Below, piece by piece: positions 7,781 through 15,775 of a stretch of 64,000 nucleotides of DNA. Made by a program: the position numbers and the translations under genes. Position 1 is the stretch's first letter. Each line of letters begins with the position of its first letter. Source of the stretch: Polaribacter sp. IC066 (GTDB lineage Bacteria; Bacteroidota; Bacteroidia; Flavobacteriales; Flavobacteriaceae); the NCBI RefSeq assembly GCF_007997085.1, contig NZ_VORR01000014.1:28266-92265 (forward strand). The letters are read 5' to 3'. The notes under the pieces are model-generated. The model was not told the origin of the DNA. It saw only the letters and a list, made by a program, of their open reading frames with translations, and made no database searches.

Positions 7781-8958
7781 AAAAATTAGTAATTGCGTAT
7801 AGTGGTGGTTTAGATACTTCTTACTGTGCCGTTAGTTTGTCTAAAAAATACGAAGTTCATGCAGTGAGCGTAAACACAGGCGGATTTACTGAAGAAGAAG
7901 TTAAAAACATCGAAAAAAACGCCTACAAAATGGGGGTCTCTGCTTATAAAAACATCGATGCCGTTACTACTTTTTACAGCAAAGTTGTAAAGTATTTAGT
8001 CTTTGGTAATGTTCTAAAAAATAATACCTACCCTCTTTCTGTGAGTGCAGAAAGAATTATTCAGGCCATAGAAATTGTAGAATATGCTAAAAGTATTGGT
8101 GCAGAATATATTGCACACGGCAGCACTGGTGCAGGAAACGATCAGGTTCGTTTTGATATGATTTTTCAAACATTAGCGCCAAATATTAAAATTGTAACGC
8201 CTATAAGAGATCAAAAATTAACACGACAAGAAGAAATCGATTATTTAAAATCTGAAGGCATTAATGTGCCTTGGGAAAAAGCGCAATATTCTGTTAATAA
8301 AGGTTTATGGGGCACAAGTGTTGGTGGTTCTGAAACCTTAACTTCTACAATGCCTTTGCCAGAAAGTGCCTATCCTTCCCAAATAGAAAAAGAAGGAATT
8401 CAAAAACTAATTTTGACTTTTAATAAAGGAGAATTGGCTGCTGTAAATGGTAAAATAGATTCGCCTGTAAATTGTATTGAACTTTTAAATAGTATTGCCT
8501 CTAAATACGGAATTGGTAGAGACATTCATGTTGGCGATACGATTATAGGAATTAAAGGAAGAGTCGGTTTTGAGGCTGCTGCTGCATTAATTACCATTAA
8601 AGCACATCATTTATTAGAGAAGCACACGCTTACAAAATGGCAAATGCAACACAAAGATTATTTGTCTAGTTTTTACGGAATGCATTTACATGAAGGCCAA
8701 TATTTAGATCCGGTAATGAGAGATATGGAAGCCTTTTTAGAAAGCAGTCAACAAAAAGTTACAGGAAGTGTTTTTGTAACTTTAAGACCTTATACCTTTG
8801 CTTTAGATGGTGTTTCTTCTCAAAACGATTTGATGAACGCTAAATTTGGAAATTATGGCGAAGAAAATAAAGGATGGACAGCCGAAGAAGCAAAAGGCTT
8901 TATCAAAATTCTAGGAAATCAGAATAAAATTTATCAACAGGTACATAACAAAGAATAA
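7777..8958 (+). CDS. argG: Argininosuccinate synthase
   Basis: 393 residues, normal for ArgG. It joins citrulline and aspartate with ATP in the cytoplasm. The N-terminal ATP pyrophosphatase P-loop AYSGGLDTSYC (8-18) is clear, as are YIAHGSTGAGNDQVRFD (about 110-126) and NKGLWGTSVGGSETL (about 176). The ATG overlaps the stop of the GNAT gene, indicating coupling. In Bacteroidetes the acylated route delivers citrulline after deacylation by the ArgE-like enzyme in the same operon. Confidence 0.95.
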   Translation: MKKLVIAYSGGLDTSYCAVSLSKKYEVHAVSVNTGGFTEEEVKNIEKNAYKMGVSAYKNIDAVTTFYSKVVKYLVFGNVLKNNTYPLSVSAERIIQAIEIVEYAKSIGAEYIAHGSTGAGNDQVRFDMIFQTLAPNIKIVTPIRDQKLTRQEEIDYLKSEGINVPWEKAQYSVNKGLWGTSVGGSETLTSTMPLPESAYPSQIEKEGIQKLILTFNKGELAAVNGKIDSPVNCIELLNSIASKYGIGRDIHVGDTIIGIKGRVGFEAAAALITIKAHHLLEKHTLTKWQMQHKDYLSSFYGMHLHEGQYLDPVMRDMEAFLESSQQKVTGSVFVTLRPYTFALDGVSSQNDLMNAKFGNYGEENKGWTAEEAKGFIKILGNQNKIYQQVHNKE

Positions 8959-9029
8959 TATTTTCTGCAAAGTCTTTTCATAAACTTGGTTTCAGAATTA
9001 GACTTTTAGATATTAAAATCATTCTTATC

Positions 9030-10013
9030 ATGAGAGAATTAGAAATTGGAATTATTGGTGGCGCAGGGTATACGGCAGGAGAATTAATACGATTGTTATT
9101 AAATCACCCTGAAACGAACATCAATTTTGTGTATAGCACCTCTAATGCTGGCAACAAAATCTATCAAGTACATCAAGATTTACTAGGTGCTACAGAAATC
9201 AGTTTTACACATAAAATTAATCCAAAAATTGATGTCTTATTCTTATGTTTAGGGCACGGAAATTCGACTGCTTTTTTGCAAAAAAACACCTTTTCTGAAA
9301 ACACAAAAATTATCGATTTAAGTAATGATTTTAGATTGATTGCTGATAAAACTTTTGAAGGTAAAGAGTTTATTTATGGATTGCCTGAATTACAGAAAGA
9401 GGCTATAAAATCTGCAAAGCACATTGCAAATCCGGGTTGTTTTGCAACAGCTTTACAATTGGCCATTTTACCTTTGGCTGCAAATAATATATTGCAAAAT
9501 GATGTTCACATCAATGCAGTTACCGGGGCAACTGGCGCAGGAACTTCATTGTCTGCAACCACACATTTTACGCATAGGGATAATAATTTTTCTCATTATA
9601 AGGCTTTTTCTCATCAACATTTAGGAGAAATAAATCAAACAGTGCATCAGTTACAGTCTAATTTTAATTCAGAAATTAATTTTGTTCCAAACAGAGGAAA
9701 CTTCTCAAGAGGAATTTTCGCAACTACCTACACAAAATTTGAGGGTAGTATTGAAGAAGCTAAAAAAATGTATAAAAACTATTACAAAAATGCAGCTTTT
9801 ACATTTGTTGCTGATATTGATGTTCATTTAAAGCAAGTAGTTAACACAAATAAATGTTTTATCCATTTGGTAAAACACAACAATAAATTATTAATAACAA
9901 GCGTCATAGACAACCTTTTAAAAGGAGCTTCTGGTCAGGCAATTCAGAATATGAATTTAATGTACGGGTTTGAAGAAACTTTAGGATTGAATTTAAAAGC
10001 GAATTATTTTTAA
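9030..10013 (+). CDS. argC: N-acyl-gamma-glutamyl-phosphate reductase
   Basis: 327 residues, close to the ArgC norm. It reduces N-acylglutamyl phosphate to the semialdehyde with NADPH. Visible: the N-terminal Rossmann motif GIIGGAGYTAGELIRLL (8-24), DLSNDFR, YGLPEL and the catalytic cysteine in ANPGCFATALQLA (about 131-143), then TGATGAGTSLS. It lies 71 bases after argG in the same operon. The enzyme should accept N-acetyl or N-succinyl substrates according to the acyl group chosen upstream. Confidence 0.95.
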   Translation: MRELEIGIIGGAGYTAGELIRLLLNHPETNINFVYSTSNAGNKIYQVHQDLLGATEISFTHKINPKIDVLFLCLGHGNSTAFLQKNTFSENTKIIDLSNDFRLIADKTFEGKEFIYGLPELQKEAIKSAKHIANPGCFATALQLAILPLAANNILQNDVHINAVTGATGAGTSLSATTHFTHRDNNFSHYKAFSHQHLGEINQTVHQLQSNFNSEINFVPNRGNFSRGIFATTYTKFEGSIEEAKKMYKNYYKNAAFTFVADIDVHLKQVVNTNKCFIHLVKHNNKLLITSVIDNLLKGASGQAIQNMNLMYGFEETLGLNLKANYF

Positions 10014-10030
10014 TCCATTGTGTTTTCTTG

Positions 10031-10112
10031 CAAGGTTTCAAAAACTTGTAAGTAAAAATTAAATTATAAGTTAAGAATTTGAAACCTTCAAGGTCAAAAA
10101 AAGTCCTTGCAG
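10031..10112. repeat. Inverted repeat between argC and proC
   Basis: The 115-base gap contains aaggtttcaaa (10032-10042) facing tttgaaacctt (10078-10088), with further related words cttgcaagg and ccttgcagg around them. The core GGTTTCAAA recurs in two other gaps of this operon. On RNA it could form a long stem around an AU-rich loop. Confidence 0.55.
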
Positions 10113-10128
10113 GATAAAACTAACAAAT

Positions 10129-10920
10129 ATGAAAGTAGCAATTATAGGCGCAGGAAGTTTAGGTCAATCCATAGCAAAAGGATTACTGAAAAACAACGTG
10201 GTAAGCTCATTATATCTTGCAAAACGAAATTTAGATTCTATAGAAGAATTTAATCGTTACAAAGCAGTAACCTTAACTACTGATAATGAAGAAGCTGTTA
10301 AAAATTCTGAAATTATAATCTTTGCAGTGCAACCAAGACACCTAAAAGGTATTTTAGATAACTTAAAATATAAACTTTCTAAAGAACAAGTACTAATTTC
10401 TGTAATCACTGGTTTTTCGATTGGTAAAATAGAAAATATCATTGGCGCTAAACATTTTATCATCCGTGCCATGCCCAATACAGCCGCCGCAGTTGGGCAA
10501 TCTATGACCTGTATTGCTACCAATGAAAAAGGCAAAGAAAAGGCAACAATAGCAAAAACTATTTTTAATAGTTTAGGTCTTTCTATGGAGATTCCAGAAG
10601 AGCAACTACAAGCTGCAACAGTTATCTGTGCAAGCGGAATTGCTTTTTGGATGCGTATGATTCGTGCAACAACGCAAGGTGCTATTCAATTAGGATTTGA
10701 AGCGCATAAAGCGCACGAATTAGCTATGCAAACTTGCTTTGGCGCTGCTAGTTTATTAAAAGAATCTGGTAACCATCCTGAAGCCGAAATAGACAGAGTT
10801 ACAACTCCCGGAGGCTGCACCATTGAAGGTTTAAACGAAATGGAACATCAAGGATTAAGCTCTTCTTTGATAAAAGGCATCAATGCTTCTTTTAATAAAA
10901 TAAATCAAATAAAAAACTAA
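10129..10920 (+). CDS. proC: Pyrroline-5-carboxylate reductase
   Basis: 263 residues, normal for ProC, the last step of proline synthesis (NADPH-dependent reduction of pyrroline-5-carboxylate). The N-terminal Rossmann motif IIGAGSLGQSIAKGLL, the segment FAVQPRH and the family signature near the C-terminus (TTPGGCTIEGLNEME) are visible. It lies inside the arginine operon, 4 bases before the argD-type aminotransferase. This is a common Bacteroidetes arrangement linking arginine and proline synthesis through glutamate semialdehyde chemistry. Confidence 0.94.
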   Translation: MKVAIIGAGSLGQSIAKGLLKNNVVSSLYLAKRNLDSIEEFNRYKAVTLTTDNEEAVKNSEIIIFAVQPRHLKGILDNLKYKLSKEQVLISVITGFSIGKIENIIGAKHFIIRAMPNTAAAVGQSMTCIATNEKGKEKATIAKTIFNSLGLSMEIPEEQLQAATVICASGIAFWMRMIRATTQGAIQLGFEAHKAHELAMQTCFGAASLLKESGNHPEAEIDRVTTPGGCTIEGLNEMEHQGLSSSLIKGINASFNKINQIKN

Positions 10921-10924
10921 CACT

Positions 10925-12055
10925 ATGCCACTATTTAATGTGTATCCTTTATATAATGTTACTCCTGTTTCCGCAAAGGGAGTCTATGTATATGACGAAA
11001 ATAATACTGAATATTTAGATTTATATGGCGGTCATGCTGTGATTTCTATTGGGCACGCGCATCCAAAATATGTGGAGGCGATTACAAGTCAAGTTGCTAA
11101 ATTAGGTTTTTATTCAAATGCCATTCAGAATCCGTTACAACAGCAATTAGCAGATAAAATAGAATCACTTTCTGGTTGTAAAGATTACGAATTATTTTTG
11201 TGTAATTCAGGTGCAGAAGCCAATGAGAATGCTTTAAAATTAGCTTCCTTTAAAACTGAAAAATCAAGGGTTATCGCTTTTAAAAATGGTTTTCATGGTC
11301 GTACTTCCGCTGCAGTTGCCGCAACCGATAATGCAACTATTATTGCACCGATAAACGCACAACAAAAAGTTACTATTTTAGATTTAAATAATCTTGAGAC
11401 TGTTAAGACCGAACTTGAAAAAGGAGATGTTTGTGCTATAATTGTTGAATTTATTCAAGGTGTTGGTGGATTAGATCAGGCAACGGCTGATTTTTTTGAA
11501 CAACTAGATTTACTTTGTAAAGCCAACAATACAATGTTTATTGCTGATGAAGTACAATCTGGTTATGGCCGTTCGGGAAAGTTTTTTGCCTTTCAACATT
11601 ATAAAGTAACGCCAGATATTATTTCGATTGCCAAAGGAATGGGCAATGGATTTCCTATTGGTGGTATTTTAATTCACCCACATATCAAAGCAAAATTCGG
11701 AATGTTAGGCACCACTTTTGGGGGCAATCATTTGGCTTGCGTTGCAGGTTTATCGGTCTTAAATGTAATTGAAGAAGATAATTTGATGGATAATGTAAAC
11801 ATCATTGCTGACTATTTTATCAAAATTGCAAAAACGATTCCGCAGATAAAAAATATCAAAGGAAGAGGATTAATGTTGGGTTTAGAGTTTAATTTTGAAG
11901 TAAGCGAATTGCGAAAGAAATTAATTTACGACTATCATATTTTTACTGGAGGCGCTGCAAACAAAAAATTATTGCGAATATTACCTCCATTAAATGTAGA
12001 GAAAAAACATATTGATCAATTTTTTGAGGGCTTGATTGCTGCTTTAAAGAATTAG
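10925..12055 (+). CDS. argD: N-acylornithine aminotransferase
   Basis: 376 residues, class III PLP aminotransferase. It would convert N-acylglutamate semialdehyde to N-acylornithine using glutamate. Visible: FLCNSGAEANENALKLA, GFHGRTSAAVAAT, FIADEVQSGYGRSGKFFAFQ and the PLP lysine in IISIAKGMGNGFPIGG. The gene fits between proC and proB with gaps of 4 and 13 bases. Ornithine aminotransferase is a related alternative, but operon context and the complete set of acylated-pathway genes favour ArgD. Confidence 0.92.
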   Translation: MPLFNVYPLYNVTPVSAKGVYVYDENNTEYLDLYGGHAVISIGHAHPKYVEAITSQVAKLGFYSNAIQNPLQQQLADKIESLSGCKDYELFLCNSGAEANENALKLASFKTEKSRVIAFKNGFHGRTSAAVAATDNATIIAPINAQQKVTILDLNNLETVKTELEKGDVCAIIVEFIQGVGGLDQATADFFEQLDLLCKANNTMFIADEVQSGYGRSGKFFAFQHYKVTPDIISIAKGMGNGFPIGGILIHPHIKAKFGMLGTTFGGNHLACVAGLSVLNVIEEDNLMDNVNIIADYFIKIAKTIPQIKNIKGRGLMLGLEFNFEVSELRKKLIYDYHIFTGGAANKKLLRILPPLNVEKKHIDQFFEGLIAALKN

Positions 12056-12068
12056 AGAAGAAATTAAC

Positions 12069-12833
12069 ATGCAAAAAAAGAAACGCATTTTACTAAAAGT
12101 AGGTTCTAATACCCTTACCAAAGAAACTAATAATATTTCTAGAGGCAAAATTGAAGATATTGCAAATCAAATTGCAAAACTCAAAGATAGTTGCGAATTT
12201 ATTATTGTAAGCTCTGGTGCAATTGCCGTTGCAAAACAATTTGTAAAGTTAGAAAGTAAACAATCGGCAATTTTTGTAAAACAAGCTTTGGCGTCCATCG
12301 GTCAGCCACATTTAATCAGAATTTATCAAGAAATTTTTAGAGAATATGGTTTGTTAACTTCACAATGTTTACTCTCCTATTCAGATTTTGAGAGAAAACA
12401 AAGTAAAACCAATATCGTGAATACCATTAATATTTTGGTACAGAATAATTACATTCCGATTATCAACGAAAATGATACGGTGGCTACAGATGAAATTCAG
12501 TTTGGCGACAATGATAAATTAGCAGCTTTAACAGCAGTTTTATTAGAGGTTGATTTGTTGATCATTGCCACAAATACATTCGGAATTTACACAAAAGAAT
12601 CCATCAAAAATAAGGCTCCAAAAACAATTGAAGAAGTTGACAATTTTGAAGACTTATTAAAAGAAGTTGTCAATTCGAAATCTACACATGGAAGTGGAGG
12701 AATGCAGTCTAAAATTGAAGCTGCTTCCTTAACGAAAAATGCAAATATAGAAACATGGATTGTAAACGGTTTAGAAGATCATTTTATAACAAATGCTTTT
12801 GACAATAAAGTGCCGTTTACACGAATAAAATGA
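12069..12833 (+). CDS. proB: Glutamate 5-kinase, short form without PUA domain
   Basis: 254 residues. It phosphorylates glutamate for proline synthesis. The amino acid kinase fold is visible from ILLKVGSNTLT (8-18), through IIVSSGAIAVAKQ, PIINENDTVATDEIQFGDNDKLAAL and GSGGMQSKIEAASL. The chain stops after the kinase domain, so the C-terminal PUA domain of the E. coli enzyme is absent, as in many Bacteroidetes. The usual partner proA is not next to it, nor elsewhere in the window. Confidence 0.93.
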   Translation: MQKKKRILLKVGSNTLTKETNNISRGKIEDIANQIAKLKDSCEFIIVSSGAIAVAKQFVKLESKQSAIFVKQALASIGQPHLIRIYQEIFREYGLLTSQCLLSYSDFERKQSKTNIVNTINILVQNNYIPIINENDTVATDEIQFGDNDKLAALTAVLLEVDLLIIATNTFGIYTKESIKNKAPKTIEEVDNFEDLLKEVVNSKSTHGSGGMQSKIEAASLTKNANIETWIVNGLEDHFITNAFDNKVPFTRIK

Positions 12834-12841
12834 GGTCAATA

Positions 12842-12863
12842 GCAAGGGGTTTCAACCCCTTGC
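12842..12863. repeat. Perfect palindrome between proB and argF'
   Basis: A 10-bp stem, gcaaggggtt/aaccccttgc, with a 2-base centre, fills most of the 43-base gap. It is GC-rich compared with the surroundings and shares the GGTTT-AAACC-like core seen between argC and proC, between argF' and argB, and at 40102-40133. It may be an RNA hairpin inside the operon message or a mobile palindromic repeat. Confidence 0.65.
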
Positions 12864-12876
12864 CAAAATAATAAGA

Positions 12877-13815
12877 ATGAAAAATTACACATCTATAAAC
12901 GACATCGACAACATCAATTCTTGGATTGAAGAAGCCCAAGAATTAAAAGCAAATCCTTTAAAAAACATCGAACTAGGAAAAAACAAAACCTTGGGCTTGT
13001 TGTTTTTTAATTCGAGTTTACGCACCCGCTTAAGCACCCAAAAAGCAGCTTTAAATTTAGGAATGAATCCGATTGTGATGAATGTTTCTGGTGATGCTTG
13101 GGGCATTGAATTTGGCGACGGAACAATTATGAATGGCAACACAGCAGAGCATATTAAAGAAGCTGCTGCGGTAGTTTCGCAATATTGCGATGTCATTGCA
13201 GTAAGAGCTTTTCCTAGTTTAACAGACAAAGAAAAAGACGAATCTGAACAGGTTTTAAAATCGTTTGTAAAATTTGCTTCTGTACCAATTGTAAGTATGG
13301 AGAGTGCTACAGGTCATCCTTTACAAGGTTTAACAGATGCAATTACCATCTCTGAAAACTCAACAAAAAAGAGACCTAAAGTGGTATTAAGTTGGGCGCC
13401 ACACGTAAAAGCATTACCACATGCTGTTGCAAATAGTTTTACACAAGCGATGCAAAAAATGGATGTAGAATTTGTTATTGCAAATCCTGAAGGATATAAT
13501 TTAAATCCAGAAATTACAAAAGACACACCGATTTATCATAATCAAAAAGAAGCTTTTAGAGATGCCGATTTTGTGTACACAAAAAATTGGAGTTCTTATG
13601 ATGATTATGGAAAAATTCTAAACACAGATGCTGATTGGATGATTACCAAAGAAAAAATAGGCGCTGCGAAATTCATGCATTGTTTGCCTGTAAGAAGAAA
13701 TATGGTAGTTGAGGATGCTGTTTTAGATAGCGATTCTTCTTTAGTTATTGAACAAGCAAATAATAGAACTTTTGCGGCACAATTGGTTTTAAAAAAGATA
13801 TTAGAAAATGAATAA
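12877..13815 (+). CDS. argF': N-acylornithine carbamoyltransferase (probably succinylornithine type)
   Basis: 312 residues of the Bacteroidetes/Xanthomonas branch of transcarbamylases that act on N-acylated ornithine. The carbamoyl phosphate motif is FFNSSLRTRLST (43-54) and the C-terminal motif is FMHCLPVRRN. The residue before EHIKEA, which by my alignment decides acetyl (Glu) versus succinyl (Pro) substrate, is Ala90. Recalled mutagenesis (E92A in the Xanthomonas enzyme gave succinyl activity) would favour succinylornithine. The gene is flanked by two palindromes. A normal ornithine carbamoyltransferase is unlikely given the sequence type and the ArgE-like gene downstream. Confidence 0.88.
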   Translation: MKNYTSINDIDNINSWIEEAQELKANPLKNIELGKNKTLGLLFFNSSLRTRLSTQKAALNLGMNPIVMNVSGDAWGIEFGDGTIMNGNTAEHIKEAAAVVSQYCDVIAVRAFPSLTDKEKDESEQVLKSFVKFASVPIVSMESATGHPLQGLTDAITISENSTKKRPKVVLSWAPHVKALPHAVANSFTQAMQKMDVEFVIANPEGYNLNPEITKDTPIYHNQKEAFRDADFVYTKNWSSYDDYGKILNTDADWMITKEKIGAAKFMHCLPVRRNMVVEDAVLDSDSSLVIEQANNRTFAAQLVLKKILENE

Positions 13816-13836
13816 CAATGGTTTTAAACCCATTGC
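13816..13836. repeat. Palindrome between argF' and argB
   Basis: caatggttt faces aaacc(c)attg with one bulged base, filling the 32-base gap. It is the same design as the palindrome between proB and argF' but with different arm ends, so it is a relative rather than a copy. Confidence 0.55.
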
Positions 13837-13847
13837 AATAAAATAAA

Positions 13848-14624
13848 ATGGAAAAACTATCAATCATAAAAATTGGAGGAAATATTATTGAAGATGAAAC
13901 TTCTTTACATGCATTTCTAAAATTGTTTTCTAAACTAGCAGGAAAAAAAATTTTAGTGCATGGAGGCGGTAAACGAGCAACCCATATTGCCTCTAAATTA
14001 GGCATTAACTCTAAAATGATTAACGGTAGGCGCATTACGGATGCCGAAACATTAGAGGTAATTACCATGGTTTATGGAGGTTTAGTTAACAAAAATATTG
14101 TGGCAAAATTACAAGCTTTACAGATTGATGCGATTGGTTTAACAGGTGCAGACATCAACAGTATAAAATCTGATAAAAGACCTGTAAAAGAGATCGATTT
14201 TGGTTTTGTGGGTGATGTAAAAGAAGTGGCGTCGAATTCTATTGATAAATTAATTCAAGCTGAGTTTACGCCTGTTTTTTGTGCAATTACACACGATGGA
14301 AACGGACAATTATTAAACACAAACGCAGATACAATTGCAAGTACACTTGCCGTTGGAATGAGTGGAATTTATAAAACATCAATTTATTATTGTTTTGAAT
14401 TAAATGGGGTTTTAAAAGATTTTACGGATAAAAAATCTGTAATCAAAAATATCAATTCTAAAACCTATCAAGAATTATTAGCGAATAAAACTATTACCGA
14501 CGGAATGATTCCTAAACTAGAGAATTGTTTTGATGCTTTACATAACGGTGTGTCTAAAGTACATATTGGAAATTTATCCATGTTCACAAAAGAAAACAAG
14601 TTTTTCACCACGATTACCTTATGA
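13848..14624 (+). CDS. argB: N-acylglutamate kinase
   Basis: 258 residues, the typical ArgB length. It phosphorylates N-acylglutamate, the second committed step. Visible: IKIGGNIIED (7-16), VHGGGKRATHIASKLG (about 38-53), GRRITDAETLEVITMVYGG, and NTNADTIASTLAV. It overlaps the ArgE-like gene by 4 bases (ATGA). There is no N-terminal helix of the arginine-sensitive hexameric type, so feedback control by arginine at this enzyme is not evident from the sequence. Confidence 0.94.
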   Translation: MEKLSIIKIGGNIIEDETSLHAFLKLFSKLAGKKILVHGGGKRATHIASKLGINSKMINGRRITDAETLEVITMVYGGLVNKNIVAKLQALQIDAIGLTGADINSIKSDKRPVKEIDFGFVGDVKEVASNSIDKLIQAEFTPVFCAITHDGNGQLLNTNADTIASTLAVGMSGIYKTSIYYCFELNGVLKDFTDKKSVIKNINSKTYQELLANKTITDGMIPKLENCFDALHNGVSKVHIGNLSMFTKENKFFTTITL

Positions 14625-15691
14625 CAATGAATATAAAAAAATTAACAGCAAACGCAATTTCCCTTTTAAAAAACTTGATTGAAACTCAATCATTTTCAAC
14701 CGAAGAAGAAAACACAGCAAAATTGATTGAAGGCTGGTTTTTGGAAAATGAAATTCCGTTTAAAAGAACAAAAAATAATATTTGGGCAACCAACAAATAT
14801 TTTGATGAAAGCAAACCAACCTTATTATTAAACTCTCATCATGATACGGTAAAACCAAATTCGGCCTACACAAAAGATCCTTTTAAAGCGATTGTTGAAG
14901 ACGGAAAATTATACGGTTTAGGATCTAATGATGCTGGTGGTTGTTTGGTTTCCTTAATAGCAACTTTCACTAATTTTTACGCGCAAGAAAATTTAAAGTA
15001 TAATTTGGTGATTGTTGCTTCTGCAGAAGAAGAAAATAGTGGTAAAAACGGATTGAACAGTATGTTGCCAATAATTCCGTTTATTGATGTGGCAATTGTT
15101 GGCGAACCAACTTTAATGAATTTAGCGATTGCAGAAAAAGGTTTGGTTGTTTTTGATGCCGTTGTCGCCGGAACTCCAAGTCATGCCGCACATCCAAATG
15201 ACAACAATTCAATTTACAATACCATCGAAGTGTTGCAATGGTTTAAAGATTTTACCTTTGAAAAAACTTCTGAAGCTCTAGGAGATGTAAAAATGACTAT
15301 TACTCAAATAAATGCTGGTTCACAGCATAATGTGGTTCCTGCCCATGTAGATTTAGTAGTTGATGTTCGTGTAAACGATGCCTATTCTAATCAAGAAATT
15401 TCAGATATTTTACAGGAAAAATCACCTTGCACAAAAATTACTCCAAGAAGTTTACGTTTAAATTCCTCTGCTATTTCTAAAGAACACGATTTAATAAAGG
15501 CAGGAATTGCAATGGGAAGAGAAACCTATGGTTCTCCTACCCTATCAGATCAAGCTTGCTTAACTTGCCAATCTTTAAAATTGGGACCTGGAGATAGCAC
15601 CCGTTCTCACTCGGCTGATGAGTTTATTTATTTAGCTGAAATTGAAGAGGGAATTGAAATTTATGTAGAATTATTGAATCGAGTACTATAA
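14621..15691 (+). CDS. argE: M20 family N-acylornithine/N-acylcitrulline deacylase
   Basis: 356 residues, metallopeptidase family M20. Metal ligands and catalysis: LLNSHHDTVKP (H and D, about 72-82), YGLGSNDAGG (bridging Asp), ASAEEENSG (catalytic Glu pair) and GEPT further on; a dimerisation domain with GTPSHAAHP follows. In this pathway carbamoylation precedes deacylation, so the likely substrate is N-acylcitrulline rather than N-acetylornithine. ATG overlaps the argB stop. Exact acyl preference cannot be read from sequence. Confidence 0.88.
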   Translation: MTMNIKKLTANAISLLKNLIETQSFSTEEENTAKLIEGWFLENEIPFKRTKNNIWATNKYFDESKPTLLLNSHHDTVKPNSAYTKDPFKAIVEDGKLYGLGSNDAGGCLVSLIATFTNFYAQENLKYNLVIVASAEEENSGKNGLNSMLPIIPFIDVAIVGEPTLMNLAIAEKGLVVFDAVVAGTPSHAAHPNDNNSIYNTIEVLQWFKDFTFEKTSEALGDVKMTITQINAGSQHNVVPAHVDLVVDVRVNDAYSNQEISDILQEKSPCTKITPRSLRLNSSAISKEHDLIKAGIAMGRETYGSPTLSDQACLTCQSLKLGPGDSTRSHSADEFIYLAEIEEGIEIYVELLNRVL

Positions 15692-15698
15692 ATTGGTT

Positions 15699-15771
15699 GT
15701 TAGTTTTTGGTTGATGGTTTTTGGTGCATACTGAAACCTAAAAACCATCAACTAAAAACCACAAACTAAAC
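15699..15771. repeat. Inverted repeat between argE and argH
   Basis: gttgatggtttttgg (15710-15724) pairs with cctaaaaaccatcaac (15737-15752) with one bulge, and outer ttagtttttgg / ccacaaactaa words extend it. It fills the whole gap before argH. Similar aaaaacc/ggttttt repeats are common flavobacterial intergenic sequence. Confidence 0.6.
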
Positions 15772-15775
15772 ATAT

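Noticed and set aside
12842..12863. Rho-independent terminator inside the arginine operon
   Set aside because: Perfect stem but only a 2-base loop and no T-run; the palindrome-repeat reading fits better.
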